DNA of 64,000 bases from Halalkalibacillus halophilus DSM 18494 (GCF_000423105.1 NZ_KE383978.1:345450-409449), one strand, 5' to 3'; positions 26,776 to 36,728 are shown, counted from the first letter of the stretch. Made by a program: numbers and translations. The notes: a model not told the origin generated them from the sequence alone.

Positions 26776-27938
26776 TGAAAATAACCATCGCAGGAACAGG
26801 CTACGTCGGCTTATCCAACGCCGTACTTTTAGCCCAACACAACGAAGTAACAGCACTAGATATCATTCAAGAAAAAGTAGACTTAATCAATAACAAAAAA
26901 TCTCCAATTCAAGATGATGAAATTGAGCGGTTTTTAGTTGAAAAAGAGTTGAACTTAAAAGCCACCACTGACCAAAAAGAAGCACTTTCAAGCGCGGAAT
27001 ACGTAATTATTTCTACTCCAACGAACTACGAACCAGAATCCGGTTATTTTGATACAAGTACGGTGGAGACTGTCATTGAAAATACAATGAAGTATAATTC
27101 TGATGCAGTCATGATTATTAAATCAACGATTCCAGTAGGTTTCACAGAAGAAATGCGTAAACGTTATGAAACGGACCGCATTATCTTTTCTCCTGAGTTT
27201 CTAAGAGAAGGGCAAGCGCTATACGATAATTTATATCCTTCTCGTATTATTGTAGGAGAAAAATCTGAACGAGCTGAAGTCTTCGCTAATCTTCTGGCTG
27301 AAGGTGCAATCAAAGAAGATATACCTATCCTATTCACACATTCGACAGAAGCAGAGGCAATCAAATTATTCGCGAACACGTATTTAGCTATGCGTGTATC
27401 CTTCTTTAATGAATTGGATACGTATACAGAAGTAGAAGGACTTAACACAAAACAAATCGTAGAGGGCGTTAGTCTCGATCCACGTATTGGCAACCATTAC
27501 AATAACCCTTCCTTTGGGTATGGCGGCTACTGTCTACCAAAAGACACAAAACAATTACGTGCAAACTTCGAAGGGATTCCTAACGATATAATAAGTGCCA
27601 TCGTCGACTCCAATAGTACACGTATGACACATGTTGCGAATCAAATTATGAATCGTGGACCTAAAGTTGTCGGTATTTATCGATTAACCATGAAAACAGA
27701 TTCAGATAACTTTAGACAATCAGCGATTCAAGGTGTGATTGAACGTTTACCAGAAGGTGTAGAGATTGTGATTTATGAACCATCCTTAGAAGAAGAGACA
27801 TTCGATGGTTACCGAGTCATAAATCAATTCGATACTTTCGCAAGCGAAGCAGAAGTCATTGTTGCGAACCGTTTGTCAGATGAACTTGATCGCGTCAAAG
27901 AAAAAGTGTACACAAGAGATCTTTATAGTCGGGACTAA
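26775..27938 (+). CDS. ugd: UDP-glucose 6-dehydrogenase
   Basis: Oxidises UDP-glucose to UDP-glucuronate with two NAD+. 387 aa, the short form. N-terminal GTGYVGLSNAVLLAQ, then STPTNY, KSTIPVGFT, FSPEFLREG and catalytic GYGGYCLPKDT (C253). Distinct from the 438-aa dehydrogenase at 6710. Its ATG overlaps the stop of the epimerase gene, indicating translational coupling. Confidence 0.96.
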   Translation: MKITIAGTGYVGLSNAVLLAQHNEVTALDIIQEKVDLINNKKSPIQDDEIERFLVEKELNLKATTDQKEALSSAEYVIISTPTNYEPESGYFDTSTVETVIENTMKYNSDAVMIIKSTIPVGFTEEMRKRYETDRIIFSPEFLREGQALYDNLYPSRIIVGEKSERAEVFANLLAEGAIKEDIPILFTHSTEAEAIKLFANTYLAMRVSFFNELDTYTEVEGLNTKQIVEGVSLDPRIGNHYNNPSFGYGGYCLPKDTKQLRANFEGIPNDIISAIVDSNSTRMTHVANQIMNRGPKVVGIYRLTMKTDSDNFRQSAIQGVIERLPEGVEIVIYEPSLEEETFDGYRVINQFDTFASEAEVIVANRLSDELDRVKEKVYTRDLYSRD

Positions 27939-27960
27939 TTATGAAGCAAAGAGGGATAAC

Positions 27961-29673
27961 ATGAACTGGCAAGATTCTTATAACAGATGGAATCAATTTG
28001 ATGCGTTAGAACCGAACCTTAAGCAAAATCTAGTAGAAATCAAAGAAGATACGAATCGTTTAGAAGATGCCTTTTATCAAACATTAGCTTTTGGGACAGG
28101 TGGTATGCGGGGAATCCTAGGTGCAGGTACGAATCGTATGAACATTTATACCGTTCGTAAGGCCGCAAAAGGGATTGCAACTTATCTAGAATCAAAAGGG
28201 CAAGCATGGAAGAAGCGTGGAGTAGTCGTTGCTTATGACTGTAGACATATGTCTGAGGAGTTTGCGCTTGAAACAGCTAAAGCATTAGGTGTACATGATA
28301 TCCCTACTTATGTATTTACGTCTTTAAGACCAACTCCTGAGTTGTCTTTTGCTGTGCGTCATTTAGGGTCGGCGGTTGGGGTCATGATTACTGCAAGCCA
28401 TAACCCACCTGAGTACAACGGGTATAAAGTGTATAACGAAACTGGTGGGCAAATGCCACCGGAACAAGCGGACCTGCTAATCGGTTATGTGAATGAAGTG
28501 GAAGATGAACTACAAGTGGAAGTATTAAAAGAAGAAGCTTTACAAGAAAAGGGCTTATTAACATGGATTGACGAGTCTGTTGACGAAGCTTACTTAGAAG
28601 CTATTAAAAAAGTTACCCTTCAGTCTAATATAATCGCTTCTGAATCTGATTTTCAAATCGTGTTTTCTCCATTACATGGAACGGCGGAAGGTCTAACTCA
28701 AAAAGCACTTAAACAGGCTGGATTTAAGCATGTCCATACAGTGGAAGTGCAAGCAAATGCTGATCCAGAGTTCTCTACAGTGGAATCTCCTAATCCTGAA
28801 GAGCACCAAGCTTTTGAATTGGTAATGGATAAGGGAGAAGCTACAAGTGCAGATGTGTTAATAGCAACAGATCCGGACGCAGATCGTTTAGGTGTAGCAG
28901 CGATCAATACAAAAGGAGATTATCAAGTATTAACAGGAAATCAATTAGGAGCTTTACTACTTGATTACTTATTAACACATCGTGAAAGTGTACCTGTTAA
29001 CGGAATGATGATTAAAACAATCGTTACTTCTGAGCTAGGTAAAGCTATTGCAGAGTATCATGGGATAAAGTCGATGGATGTATTGACTGGCTTTAAATAT
29101 ATTAGTGAAAAGATTGAGTCATTCGAACAAACTGGAGAGCATACCTTTCTATTTGGTTACGAAGAGAGCTATGGCTTTTTAATTGAGCCATTTTCAAGAG
29201 ATAAAGATGCCATCCAAGCTACTGTTCTCGCCTGCGAAATGGGCGCTTACTGGAAGTCGGAAGGCAAGACTTTGTTCGAAGCGTTGGATGCACTATTTGA
29301 CCAACATGGTGTCTACTTAGAAGACTTGCACTCCATGAAATTAGAAGGATTAGACGGGGCGAAACAAATCCAGAACATCATGGAAGACTTCCGCTGTAAA
29401 CCAGTTAATAATGTTAAAGGACTAAAGCTAGAAGCAGTAGAAGACTATCTAATTGGCAAACGCACATGGATGCAATCAGGTGAATCAGAAGAAATAGGTT
29501 TACCATCAGCAAACGTGGTTAAATTTAAGTTATCCGATGATTGCTGGTGCTGCTTACGACCATCTGGAACAGAGCCGAAGATCAAGTTTTACTTTGGAGT
29601 TCGTGGGGATGATCGGAAACAGGCAGAAGAGCGGTTGGAGAAGTTGAAGAGTAGTGTTTTAGAAAGACTTTAA
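27961..29673 (+). CDS. pgcA: Phosphoglucomutase / phosphomannomutase
   Basis: Interconverts glucose-6-phosphate and glucose-1-phosphate, feeding GalU. The ATG at 27961 (570 aa) is chosen because AAAGAGGG precedes it and MNWQDSYNRWNQF matches the family start; the longer frame overlaps ugd. Active-site Ser in TASHNPPEYNGY (S146), metal-binding DPDADR, sugar-binding GYEESYGF and phosphate-binding RPSGTEPK are present in the usual order. It closes the locus before the terminator at 29696. Confidence 0.95.
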   Translation: MNWQDSYNRWNQFDALEPNLKQNLVEIKEDTNRLEDAFYQTLAFGTGGMRGILGAGTNRMNIYTVRKAAKGIATYLESKGQAWKKRGVVVAYDCRHMSEEFALETAKALGVHDIPTYVFTSLRPTPELSFAVRHLGSAVGVMITASHNPPEYNGYKVYNETGGQMPPEQADLLIGYVNEVEDELQVEVLKEEALQEKGLLTWIDESVDEAYLEAIKKVTLQSNIIASESDFQIVFSPLHGTAEGLTQKALKQAGFKHVHTVEVQANADPEFSTVESPNPEEHQAFELVMDKGEATSADVLIATDPDADRLGVAAINTKGDYQVLTGNQLGALLLDYLLTHRESVPVNGMMIKTIVTSELGKAIAEYHGIKSMDVLTGFKYISEKIESFEQTGEHTFLFGYEESYGFLIEPFSRDKDAIQATVLACEMGAYWKSEGKTLFEALDALFDQHGVYLEDLHSMKLEGLDGAKQIQNIMEDFRCKPVNNVKGLKLEAVEDYLIGKRTWMQSGESEEIGLPSANVVKFKLSDDCWCCLRPSGTEPKIKFYFGVRGDDRKQAEERLEKLKSSVLERL

Positions 29674-29695
29674 GACAATATTTTATAAATTTAAA

Positions 29696-29725
29696 GTTAC
29701 TTCTGTAAAGGAGTATCTTTTTTTG
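29696..29725 (+). terminator. Probable terminator of the polysaccharide locus
   Basis: GTTACTTC/GGAGTATC (one mismatch) with loop TGTAAA, followed by seven T residues. Confidence 0.65.
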
Positions 29726-29821
29726 TGCTTAAATATGTCAGATTTCATTATGTTGAGTCTAAAGTCATGGTAATCTTTCTATAAATACATACAGTTAAAC
29801 TAATTTATGGAAGGTGATTCA

Positions 29822-30556
29822 GTGTATTGTGAAAAATGTGGTTACCAAGTGACCAGGCAAAACTTTTGTGAAAATTGTGGAGCACCTATAGAAGGTGAAG
29901 GAGTAACTCAAACTCTCAAGAACAATAATGAAACAAAGGTAAGGGAATCAGGAAACAATTATTTCATCTACCTTATGAATCTATTAAAGAATCCAACCAA
30001 TGCTGTTACTACCAATGAAAGTTCATTGGTCTTTGGAGTATTGGCGTTAGTGTTACTTACATTTACTTTCACACTCGGCCAATACTTTTTACTAGATAGG
30101 ATGTATAGTAGAATGTCCAGTGGCTTTACAGATGAGTCATGGCCACTATTGGGTCTGTCTACTAGGATATTTATCGGTGGACTGTTAATTGTTGGATCCG
30201 GTCTTCTAGCATTAATATTAACGCTGAAAGTTGGGAAAGTAGACCTTTCTCTTCAACGTATAGTTGCACAAGCTGGAGCACTAGCGGTACCTTTTATCGT
30301 TGTAACTTTATTATCTATGGTAACAGGATTAGCATATTCTGCAGGATTGACGACATTTTTAGGGTTAGGTGGATTAATTGCCTATGCTTGTTTGTCAGCT
30401 GTGATACTAAGCCTTTATCACCTGGTAAAAGAAAACAAGACGGAACATTTTATTTCTCTAAGCTTAGGGAGTTTTGCATTAACTGCAGTTTTTATTTATC
30501 TAACGTTTGAAATATATTTCGGAAGAATGGTAGAAGATTTGATGTCGATTTTTTAG
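29822..30556 (+). CDS. Zinc-ribbon membrane protein, copy 1 (function unknown)
   Basis: GTG at 29822 (244 aa) is preferred: GGAAGGTG lies 5 nt upstream, overlapping an in-frame ATG at 29807. An N-terminal zinc ribbon CEKCGYQVTRQNFCENCG (two CxxC pairs) is followed by a hydrophilic linker and about five membrane helices. A paralogue with the same layout lies at 38560; shared segments include NYFxYL, FTLGxYFL, AQxGAxAVPF and the helix ending in YH. No catalytic residues are evident. Family known only as zinc-ribbon plus YIP1-like membrane proteins; function unknown. Confidence 0.82.
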   Translation: MYCEKCGYQVTRQNFCENCGAPIEGEGVTQTLKNNNETKVRESGNNYFIYLMNLLKNPTNAVTTNESSLVFGVLALVLLTFTFTLGQYFLLDRMYSRMSSGFTDESWPLLGLSTRIFIGGLLIVGSGLLALILTLKVGKVDLSLQRIVAQAGALAVPFIVVTLLSMVTGLAYSAGLTTFLGLGGLIAYACLSAVILSLYHLVKENKTEHFISLSLGSFALTAVFIYLTFEIYFGRMVEDLMSIF

Positions 30557-30673
30557 TTTTGAAGATAAGTTGATTTCATAAGTCTTTTTTAGATTCAAAG
30601 TCTAATATAAAGTTGGTACTAAGCTACGTATCGACTCTAGTTATTAATTTACAAACAACAATTAATTCCCTTA

Positions 30674-30682
30674 TGCTATAAT
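30674..30682 (+). promoter_or_regulatory. Extended -10 promoter of the three-module protein gene
   Basis: TGC-TATAAT, 48 nt before the ATG at 30730. No good -35, consistent with an extended -10 promoter. Confidence 0.6.
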
Positions 30683-30729
30683 GTGATAAACAATTTTCAC
30701 ACTAACTAGGAGATCATAAGGAGAATTCT

Positions 30730-33474
30730 ATGCATTATTTAAAAAAGATTTTAATAGAAACAAAAAATTACAAAATTACTTATCATGAAAATAAATCAAC
30801 TCCAAGTAATAAATGTGTTATCACATTTGGCGAAGTGGACTCTCCCTTAGATGAAACAGGATTTGCTGACAAACTAATTATGGATCAAGGGTTTGATTAC
30901 ATTTATGTCGCTCAGAAGAAATTTACTCATTACCAATTCCTATCTGCCGAAAAGTTTAAAAACGTAGTCCACAAATATGTTAAGAATAAAGAAGTTTATA
31001 CATATGGCTCGAGTTTAGGTGCCTATTCCGCCATTTATTATGGTGGTATGATAAACGCAAACATTTTAGCCATGAGCCCTCGGATTCCTGCCCATCCAGT
31101 CATTGATAATTTAATGGATCAGAGATTTAAAAATCGTGGATTTAAACATAAAGATCTTAGTGATTTAGATAAATCCAATAAAAACGTTTGCATATTTTAT
31201 GATGAAAAGAATCATATTGATTCCTATTATGTGAACTTTTTTATTAAGGAAGCTTATCCAAATGCAAGCTATTATAATTTAGAGGCTGCTGGACATTACA
31301 CAGCTAGAGCCCTGTTATTATCTGGTGAACTAAAAAATGTTGCGCTGTCATTTTTCAGTGATCAAGAAATAGATTTTGAGTTGGATTATCAGGCTATATA
31401 TGAGTGGCAATATAGTAAGGCAAAGAGTAGGATAAGAAAAGGAAAGCTAGGCCATGCAGAAGAAAATATTTCTGCTCTTCTTTCCAATGATTTTGCAAAA
31501 TCTGAAGATGTACAAAATTTAATCACAGAATATAAAGCAAAATTGTTAGCTAAATCTATAAAGAAGTCCAAAGATAAAACTAAAAAAATCCACCCTATTA
31601 TGACTCAACAAGAAAAAGATAAAATCAATCAAGCTGTTATCATATCGTATGTTGGTGATTTAATTTTACTTAGAGATCAAGTCTTGAATTCTTATAATTT
31701 TGAAACGAATCAATATGAATTTGATGAAATGTTCACTCACGTAAAGAAATATTTGAGTATTTCAGATTTTAATATGGGCGTTTTTGAAGGTGTTACAGCT
31801 GGGGATGGATTAGAGTATAGTACTAGTGATTATAAGGACAATATACCTGTGAAATTAAATTTTCCTGATCGTTTTGCATATGCAATAAAACAGGCTGGAT
31901 TTGATTTTGTAACTACTGCTCAGAACCATTTCTTAGATTACGGGGTTGATGGGGCTAGACGAACCTTGGATACCCTAGATAAAGTTGGCTTAAACCATCG
32001 TGGTTCGTACCGTAATCAAGAGGAAAAAGATCAGCTACCGATTTATCATATTAAAGGTTTGAAAGTAGCAATCTTAACTTATACGAGAAATAGTAATGGA
32101 TATAAAAATAGTTTCTTTCTAGATAATGAAAACAAACATTTGACTTCTCTAATAGTCTCCCCTAAAGATGAAAATTTTGAGAAGGTTAAGCAAGATGTGA
32201 TTTCTGATTTTGAAAGAGTTAAAAAAGAAAATCCTGATTGTATTATTGTTCATTCTCATATAGGTAAACAATTCGTACATGAACCTGACAAATCCCAAAA
32301 GATTTGGGCTGATATTTTTGTAGACGCAGGAGCAAACGTTGTATTGAATGATCATGCACATGCGGTTCAGCCTTATGAATGGAGAAAGAGTCCGAAAGAT
32401 GGCTCTTCTGTTTTAATACTTCATTGTCCAGGTAATTTTGTTAATTCTTATATTGATAAAAATGGGGATGCATCTGCATTATCACAGATATATTTGGATC
32501 CTAAAACTGGTAAACCATTTAGTGTAGGGTGTGTACCATTGTGGGCACATGCTTATATAGATGGAAACTATCGAGCACTCCCGGTTCATGACGTTATGAA
32601 TGATAGGGAATTGAGAAAAACGATAAGTGTATATGAATTTAATAGAATAAAAGAAGTACAAGAGCTTGTAACTGGGACCATGTTAGGTGAGAAAATTAGT
32701 ATTGATCAAATGCAAGAACAATATTATTTAATGGCAGAACGAGCTAATAAAACTAATAAAGGTTATGTACGCTCTAATGTTCAGCCTTTAGAGCTTTCAA
32801 AAGAAGTGAAAAAGAATAAAATCTACAATTTGATGAAGAAATCGAAGAAGGTTACCTTTGTAGGAGATTCTCTAACAGAAGGTACGAAAAATGGTGGTTA
32901 TGGATGGTTTGAACCTTTGATAGAAAACTTTAAAGAAGTTGAATATAATCGCTTTTCAAAGGATGGATTAACAGCAAAATCCTTAGTGAAATATGCAGGT
33001 GAGGTAGCAGAGAATGAATCTGATTTATTTGTTATTGCTATTGGAGCGAATGATGTAAGATATAGAGATCCGAAACTCTGTACAATGACGAAGGAAGAAT
33101 ATATCAAGAATATAGACCAACTCGTTTCTGCAATTCAAACTAAAAACAAAAAGGCTAAATTTGTATTTATTGCTCCTTGGACTACTGATAATTTTGATAA
33201 GCTATCAAAGCTACCAAAAGTAGAACGATTTAAGATGCTTAAGGAATACAGTGATGAGTTAAAAGCATACGCTAACTCTATTAATTCACACTATATAAAT
33301 CCTAATGTATATATCAAAAATCGAATTAAGACTAGAAATCCTAAAACTTGGCTGCTAGATTCCATTCACCCAAATGCTGGGGAAGGAATTAAGCTATACA
33401 GTGAAGCTGTTATAGAAGCTTCTTCAAAAGAAAGTGCTTTTATTAGGAGAGCAATTAAGAAAGTTATTCGTTAA
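30730..33474 (+). CDS. Three-module protein: alpha/beta-hydrolase-like + CapA-like + SGNH hydrolase
   Basis: 914 aa, with no signal peptide or clear membrane segment, so predicted cytosolic. Module 1 (about 1-215): alpha/beta-hydrolase-like, with a nucleophile elbow GSSLG (S95) and a candidate histidine in AAGHYTAR. Linker about 225-290 is helical and Lys-rich. Module 2 (about 300-640): CapA-type (PGA_cap) metallophosphatase-like, with SYVGDLIL (D310), AQNHFLDYG, VHSHIGKQF and NDHAHAVQP. Module 3 (about 700-905): SGNH/GDSL hydrolase, with FVGDSLTEG (S714), IGANDVRY and DSIHPNAG (D877, H880). RBS AAGGAG. CapA-like and SGNH modules are known in surface-polymer modification; the combined role is unknown. 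Just outside the polysaccharide locus, with its own promoter and terminator. Confidence 0.82.
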   Translation: MHYLKKILIETKNYKITYHENKSTPSNKCVITFGEVDSPLDETGFADKLIMDQGFDYIYVAQKKFTHYQFLSAEKFKNVVHKYVKNKEVYTYGSSLGAYSAIYYGGMINANILAMSPRIPAHPVIDNLMDQRFKNRGFKHKDLSDLDKSNKNVCIFYDEKNHIDSYYVNFFIKEAYPNASYYNLEAAGHYTARALLLSGELKNVALSFFSDQEIDFELDYQAIYEWQYSKAKSRIRKGKLGHAEENISALLSNDFAKSEDVQNLITEYKAKLLAKSIKKSKDKTKKIHPIMTQQEKDKINQAVIISYVGDLILLRDQVLNSYNFETNQYEFDEMFTHVKKYLSISDFNMGVFEGVTAGDGLEYSTSDYKDNIPVKLNFPDRFAYAIKQAGFDFVTTAQNHFLDYGVDGARRTLDTLDKVGLNHRGSYRNQEEKDQLPIYHIKGLKVAILTYTRNSNGYKNSFFLDNENKHLTSLIVSPKDENFEKVKQDVISDFERVKKENPDCIIVHSHIGKQFVHEPDKSQKIWADIFVDAGANVVLNDHAHAVQPYEWRKSPKDGSSVLILHCPGNFVNSYIDKNGDASALSQIYLDPKTGKPFSVGCVPLWAHAYIDGNYRALPVHDVMNDRELRKTISVYEFNRIKEVQELVTGTMLGEKISIDQMQEQYYLMAERANKTNKGYVRSNVQPLELSKEVKKNKIYNLMKKSKKVTFVGDSLTEGTKNGGYGWFEPLIENFKEVEYNRFSKDGLTAKSLVKYAGEVAENESDLFVIAIGANDVRYRDPKLCTMTKEEYIKNIDQLVSAIQTKNKKAKFVFIAPWTTDNFDKLSKLPKVERFKMLKEYSDELKAYANSINSHYINPNVYIKNRIKTRNPKTWLLDSIHPNAGEGIKLYSEAVIEASSKESAFIRRAIKKVIR

Positions 33475-33487
33475 AATTATCGCTATT

Positions 33488-33528
33488 TAAAAATCCGAAC
33501 CTTCATTCGAAAAGGTTCGGATTTTTAA
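33488..33528. terminator. Bidirectional terminator between convergent genes
   Basis: AAAATCCGAACCTT/AAGGTTCGGATTTT around a short loop. A-run and T-run flank it, so it can act on both strands. Confidence 0.92.
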
Positions 33529-33539
33529 ATTTCACTAAA

Positions 33540-34346
33540 TTATAATGGAATATCATTATTTCTCAATTTAACTTTAATTTCTTTTCCAGCATAATCTATG
33601 AATTCTGCAATGTTATCGACTAGTGACTCATGGTATTTTTCACCCTTGGAAGCATTCGCCTTGGTAGAGTCTCCCATCATTCCTGTTCCTTTAGTTTTCT
33701 CTTTATATGTTGAAACATCACTTGCTGTAATAAAATGATCACCTTCAACTAAAGGATCATGTTTTAACAAACGGTGGCTAGCAGGGATATTCTTAGAAGA
33801 TTTTGAAGCGTCGCACAAATCCGGTAATAGATAGTACATTTGCGAAGTTTCAAGTTCTTCCGCATGACCAATCCCGCCAGGTTCCACCTCATTTAATTCT
33901 TTTCCTTTTTCATGATTAATATAGAAGGGGTCTGCTATAGCAAGGAAAGCAGCAGTTTTATTTCTTAATCTAGTCATCGCAATTCTGATTGGTGCCAAGT
34001 TAGCCTCACGGTGACCATTAATAATTATTATTTTCTCAAAACCATGGTGAATTAAACTCGCACAAGTATCTTCAACAACACTGGTCAATGTTTCAGGTCT
34101 CAGTGTAATCGTACCTTTATATGCCATGTGATGTGGTGCCCATCCAGTCCATATAGGTGGCGCGATTAATGTGTTCGTTTTTTTTGCTACATCTTCTGCG
34201 ACTTTCTGTGAAATATACGCATCCGTTCCCAATGGTAAGTGTAAAGCATGTTGCTCTACACTGCCACATGGAACAATAATCGTTTTATTATCTTTCAAAT
34301 AATCCTCTACATCTTGCCATTTATTTTCTTGTAACCATAAATTCAT
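33540..34346 (-). CDS. Creatininase-family amidohydrolase
   Basis: 268 aa from the ATG at 34346; an in-frame ATG at 34352 sits too close to AAAGAGG. Metal-dependent amidohydrolase of the creatininase fold. Ligand-bearing motifs: GSVEQHALHLPLGTD, NGHREAN and GHAEELETS, all intact. Family members open creatinine or hydrolyse other cyclic or linear amides. The next gene upstream encodes an amino-acid/amine-type permease and then an IclR regulator, so a small module for uptake and hydrolysis of a nitrogen compound is inferred. The substrate cannot be named from sequence. Confidence 0.85.
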   Translation of the reverse strand: MNLWLQENKWQDVEDYLKDNKTIIVPCGSVEQHALHLPLGTDAYISQKVAEDVAKKTNTLIAPPIWTGWAPHHMAYKGTITLRPETLTSVVEDTCASLIHHGFEKIIIINGHREANLAPIRIAMTRLRNKTAAFLAIADPFYINHEKGKELNEVEPGGIGHAEELETSQMYYLLPDLCDASKSSKNIPASHRLLKHDPLVEGDHFITASDVSTYKEKTKGTGMMGDSTKANASKGEKYHESLVDNIAEFIDYAGKEIKVKLRNNDIPL

Positions 34347-34368
34347 TTCCATCACCTCTTTATATTTA

Positions 34369-35763
34369 TTACTCTGTCTGGCTAGTCATTCTTGCCATTT
34401 CATTTTCATCTAAATAAGTCCAACGATTCTTGGCATACACCACATACCATATCGTTAGTAATATTAACCAAGAGACCCCAATATATATGGCTAAAGGATC
34501 AATATAAGTCAGTATCCAAATACATGCAATTGCTGCAAAGATAGCTAATATTGGAATACCTTTTATATTGATTGGATATTTAAAAGTTGGATTCAGATCT
34601 TTTCTTTTCACTCTCACAATGACTAGCGCTATATTCATGAGTGCCATCATCAACCAGTTAGCAAAAACTGCTGCAGAGACTAATAGACCAATGGCATTTG
34701 CATAACCAAATGCGCTTGTAAACGTTGCAAGTAAAGCAATAATTCCCGTGAAAATTATTGCATTATTAGGTACTCCAGATTTCTCACCTACCTTGGCAAA
34801 AATCTTAGGAAATGCATTTTCTCTTGCCCCTGCATATAGCATTCTGGATGAACCTAGCAAACAACCAATAGTTGAAGTGCCCGTAGCTGTAAGTGCAGCA
34901 ATGGCAATTAGGACTGCTCCCAGCCCAGGTAAAAGTGACTCGATTGCTAAAGATAAAGGAGCACTTGACTCAGCTAAATCAACAGGATTTGCGGAAGAGA
35001 CAACGCCATAACCCGTTATAATATATAAAACAACAGTCGTTACTAGAGCAGATATCTGTGCTAAAGGTAAATTTCTTCGTGGTTTTTTAGCTTCTTCACC
35101 TAATGTAAGAACAGCTTCCACTTGCATTTGTCCAAATGCAATTAATGCAGTGGCGGCAAATACACCTGTCCAACCGTTTGGCATAAAACTTGAATACTCA
35201 AAAGGTCCGACGGGGTTTGCGGAAATTGCAATGATAGCAATAGAAAATAAAGCAATCACCTGAATTATTGAGAATACCGTATTTACTTTTCCGGTTAATT
35301 TGATTCCTACTAAAAGAAGTAATGTTATTAAAATAGAAACTATTGGCGCAACTATTGCTGGAGGTAGGCCAGGAAAAATAAAATTAAAATAACCTGCGAA
35401 ACCTAGATTTACTGCACCTGCTGCAAAGGCAAAAGATAGAAAATATAAACCAGCGCACCAAAGTGCAATTAATTTACCTAGGTGTTGCGATATACTACCA
35501 AATGCAAATTTTGAGTATGCATAAGATGCCCCTTGGTATGGCCAATTAGAAGCAAGCTCTGCATAACTCATTGACGATAATATGGCAACAATACCGGCAA
35601 TGATAAAAGCAATAAAAAGCGCAGGTCCTGCCTCAGCCACTGCAGGTCCAATTACCGTGAATATTCCACCACCGATAAGCGCTCCTACTCCGATACTCCA
35701 CAAATCAACAAAACCTAACCCTCTTTTTAAATTTTTAGAGTCGTTCGTCACTACTGTATCCAT
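34369..35763 (-). CDS. APC-family amino acid permease
   Basis: 464 aa, about twelve membrane helices, starting at MDTVVTND (GGAGG just upstream; the longer reading MEWRIP contains that RBS). The first helix has the APC signature LWSIGVGALIGGGIFTVIGPA; later segments SYAELASNWPYQGASYAY and FGQMQVEAVLTLGEEAKKPRRNLP are typical. It imports an amino acid or related amine by cation symport or exchange. It is 22 nt from the creatininase gene, with which it is probably co-transcribed. Confidence 0.9.
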   Translation of the reverse strand: MDTVVTNDSKNLKRGLGFVDLWSIGVGALIGGGIFTVIGPAVAEAGPALFIAFIIAGIVAILSSMSYAELASNWPYQGASYAYSKFAFGSISQHLGKLIALWCAGLYFLSFAFAAGAVNLGFAGYFNFIFPGLPPAIVAPIVSILITLLLLVGIKLTGKVNTVFSIIQVIALFSIAIIAISANPVGPFEYSSFMPNGWTGVFAATALIAFGQMQVEAVLTLGEEAKKPRRNLPLAQISALVTTVVLYIITGYGVVSSANPVDLAESSAPLSLAIESLLPGLGAVLIAIAALTATGTSTIGCLLGSSRMLYAGARENAFPKIFAKVGEKSGVPNNAIIFTGIIALLATFTSAFGYANAIGLLVSAAVFANWLMMALMNIALVIVRVKRKDLNPTFKYPINIKGIPILAIFAAIACIWILTYIDPLAIYIGVSWLILLTIWYVVYAKNRWTYLDENEMARMTSQTE

Positions 35764-35845
35764 CGGAATCCTCCATTCCATATTGTGAAATTAATAATCC
35801 ACTATATAGAATTTTGACACAAGAAGTCGAAATTCCTGCAAAATA

Positions 35846-36607
35846 TCAATTATTTTTTAAATTATCTGTAATTTCTTTAGAAGTCTCTTTTAAAAGTTTT
35901 ATCAAATGAGATTCTGATTGATCAAAATCTTTTTCTAATCCTACAACACTTAACGAAGCAATAACTTCAGTTGAATTTGGCCAATATATAGGTACGGCAT
36001 AAGCTATAGTTTCTTCAATTAGCTCACCCTTGCTGATACTATACCCTTGAGTTTTAATTTGGTTTAATTTTTTATTTACTACTTGTATATTTAGTGGGGT
36101 AGAATTCGTAAAAGACTTGAATTCCGTATTTTGAAGAATCCAATCTCGATCAGTAGAATTCATGTACGCCAGCAGTACTCTTGGGCAAGCAGCTGTATAT
36201 AGTGGTGCTCTTCTACCTATAGCAGGGTATAGACGAATTTGTCGCCAAGATTGAAACTGTTCTATGTAAATAGCCTCTTGATTGTCAAGCACTGCCAATT
36301 GGACGTTTAGGTTTAATTGATTTCTTAATACTTTCATATATTCTCTTGCATATTCTCTTACATCAATATTACTTCTAATAATCGAACCTTTTTCTAGAAA
36401 GGAATAACCTAAGGAATACCATGTCTTATTATTTATTTTATGCTTTTTTATGTAGCCGAAGTTTTCTAAGGAAGTGATGATTCTAAAAGAGGAAGATTTC
36501 GGTATAGAAGTTTCTTTTACAATTTCATCTAATGTGAGTTGGTATTTTCTTTCTGAAAAACAATCTAAAATGGACAAGGCTTTATCTATACTTGTGTTTT
36601 TTTCCAT
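35846..36607 (-). CDS. IclR-family transcriptional regulator
   Basis: 253 aa from MEKNTSIDKAL (GGAGGT 9 nt upstream). N-terminal winged helix: IDKALSILDCFSERKYQLTLDEIVKETSIPKSS (recognition helix SIPKSSSFRIITSLE). C-terminal IclR effector domain with AIYIEQFQSWRQIRLYPAIGRRAPLYTAACPRVLLAY and GYSISKGELIEETIAYAVPI. Upstream of, and probably controlling, the permease and creatininase genes. The intergenic palindrome at 36729-36753 is a candidate operator. Confidence 0.92.
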   Translation of the reverse strand: MEKNTSIDKALSILDCFSERKYQLTLDEIVKETSIPKSSSFRIITSLENFGYIKKHKINNKTWYSLGYSFLEKGSIIRSNIDVREYAREYMKVLRNQLNLNVQLAVLDNQEAIYIEQFQSWRQIRLYPAIGRRAPLYTAACPRVLLAYMNSTDRDWILQNTEFKSFTNSTPLNIQVVNKKLNQIKTQGYSISKGELIEETIAYAVPIYWPNSTEVIASLSVVGLEKDFDQSESHLIKLLKETSKEITDNLKNN

Positions 36608-36728
36608 TATTATGAAGACCTCCATTTAGCTATGGTTAATATTTTATAATTTTATCATAGATTTATTTAGTGGTAGTAGGGAGAATTAGCTGGGGGTTAT
36701 TTACTCCATTTTTATACAATCAAAAAAG

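Noticed and set aside
27859..27960. Upstream extension of pgcA into ugd
   Set aside because: The ATG at 27961 has a good RBS and the conserved N terminus; the extension overlaps the conserved end of ugd.
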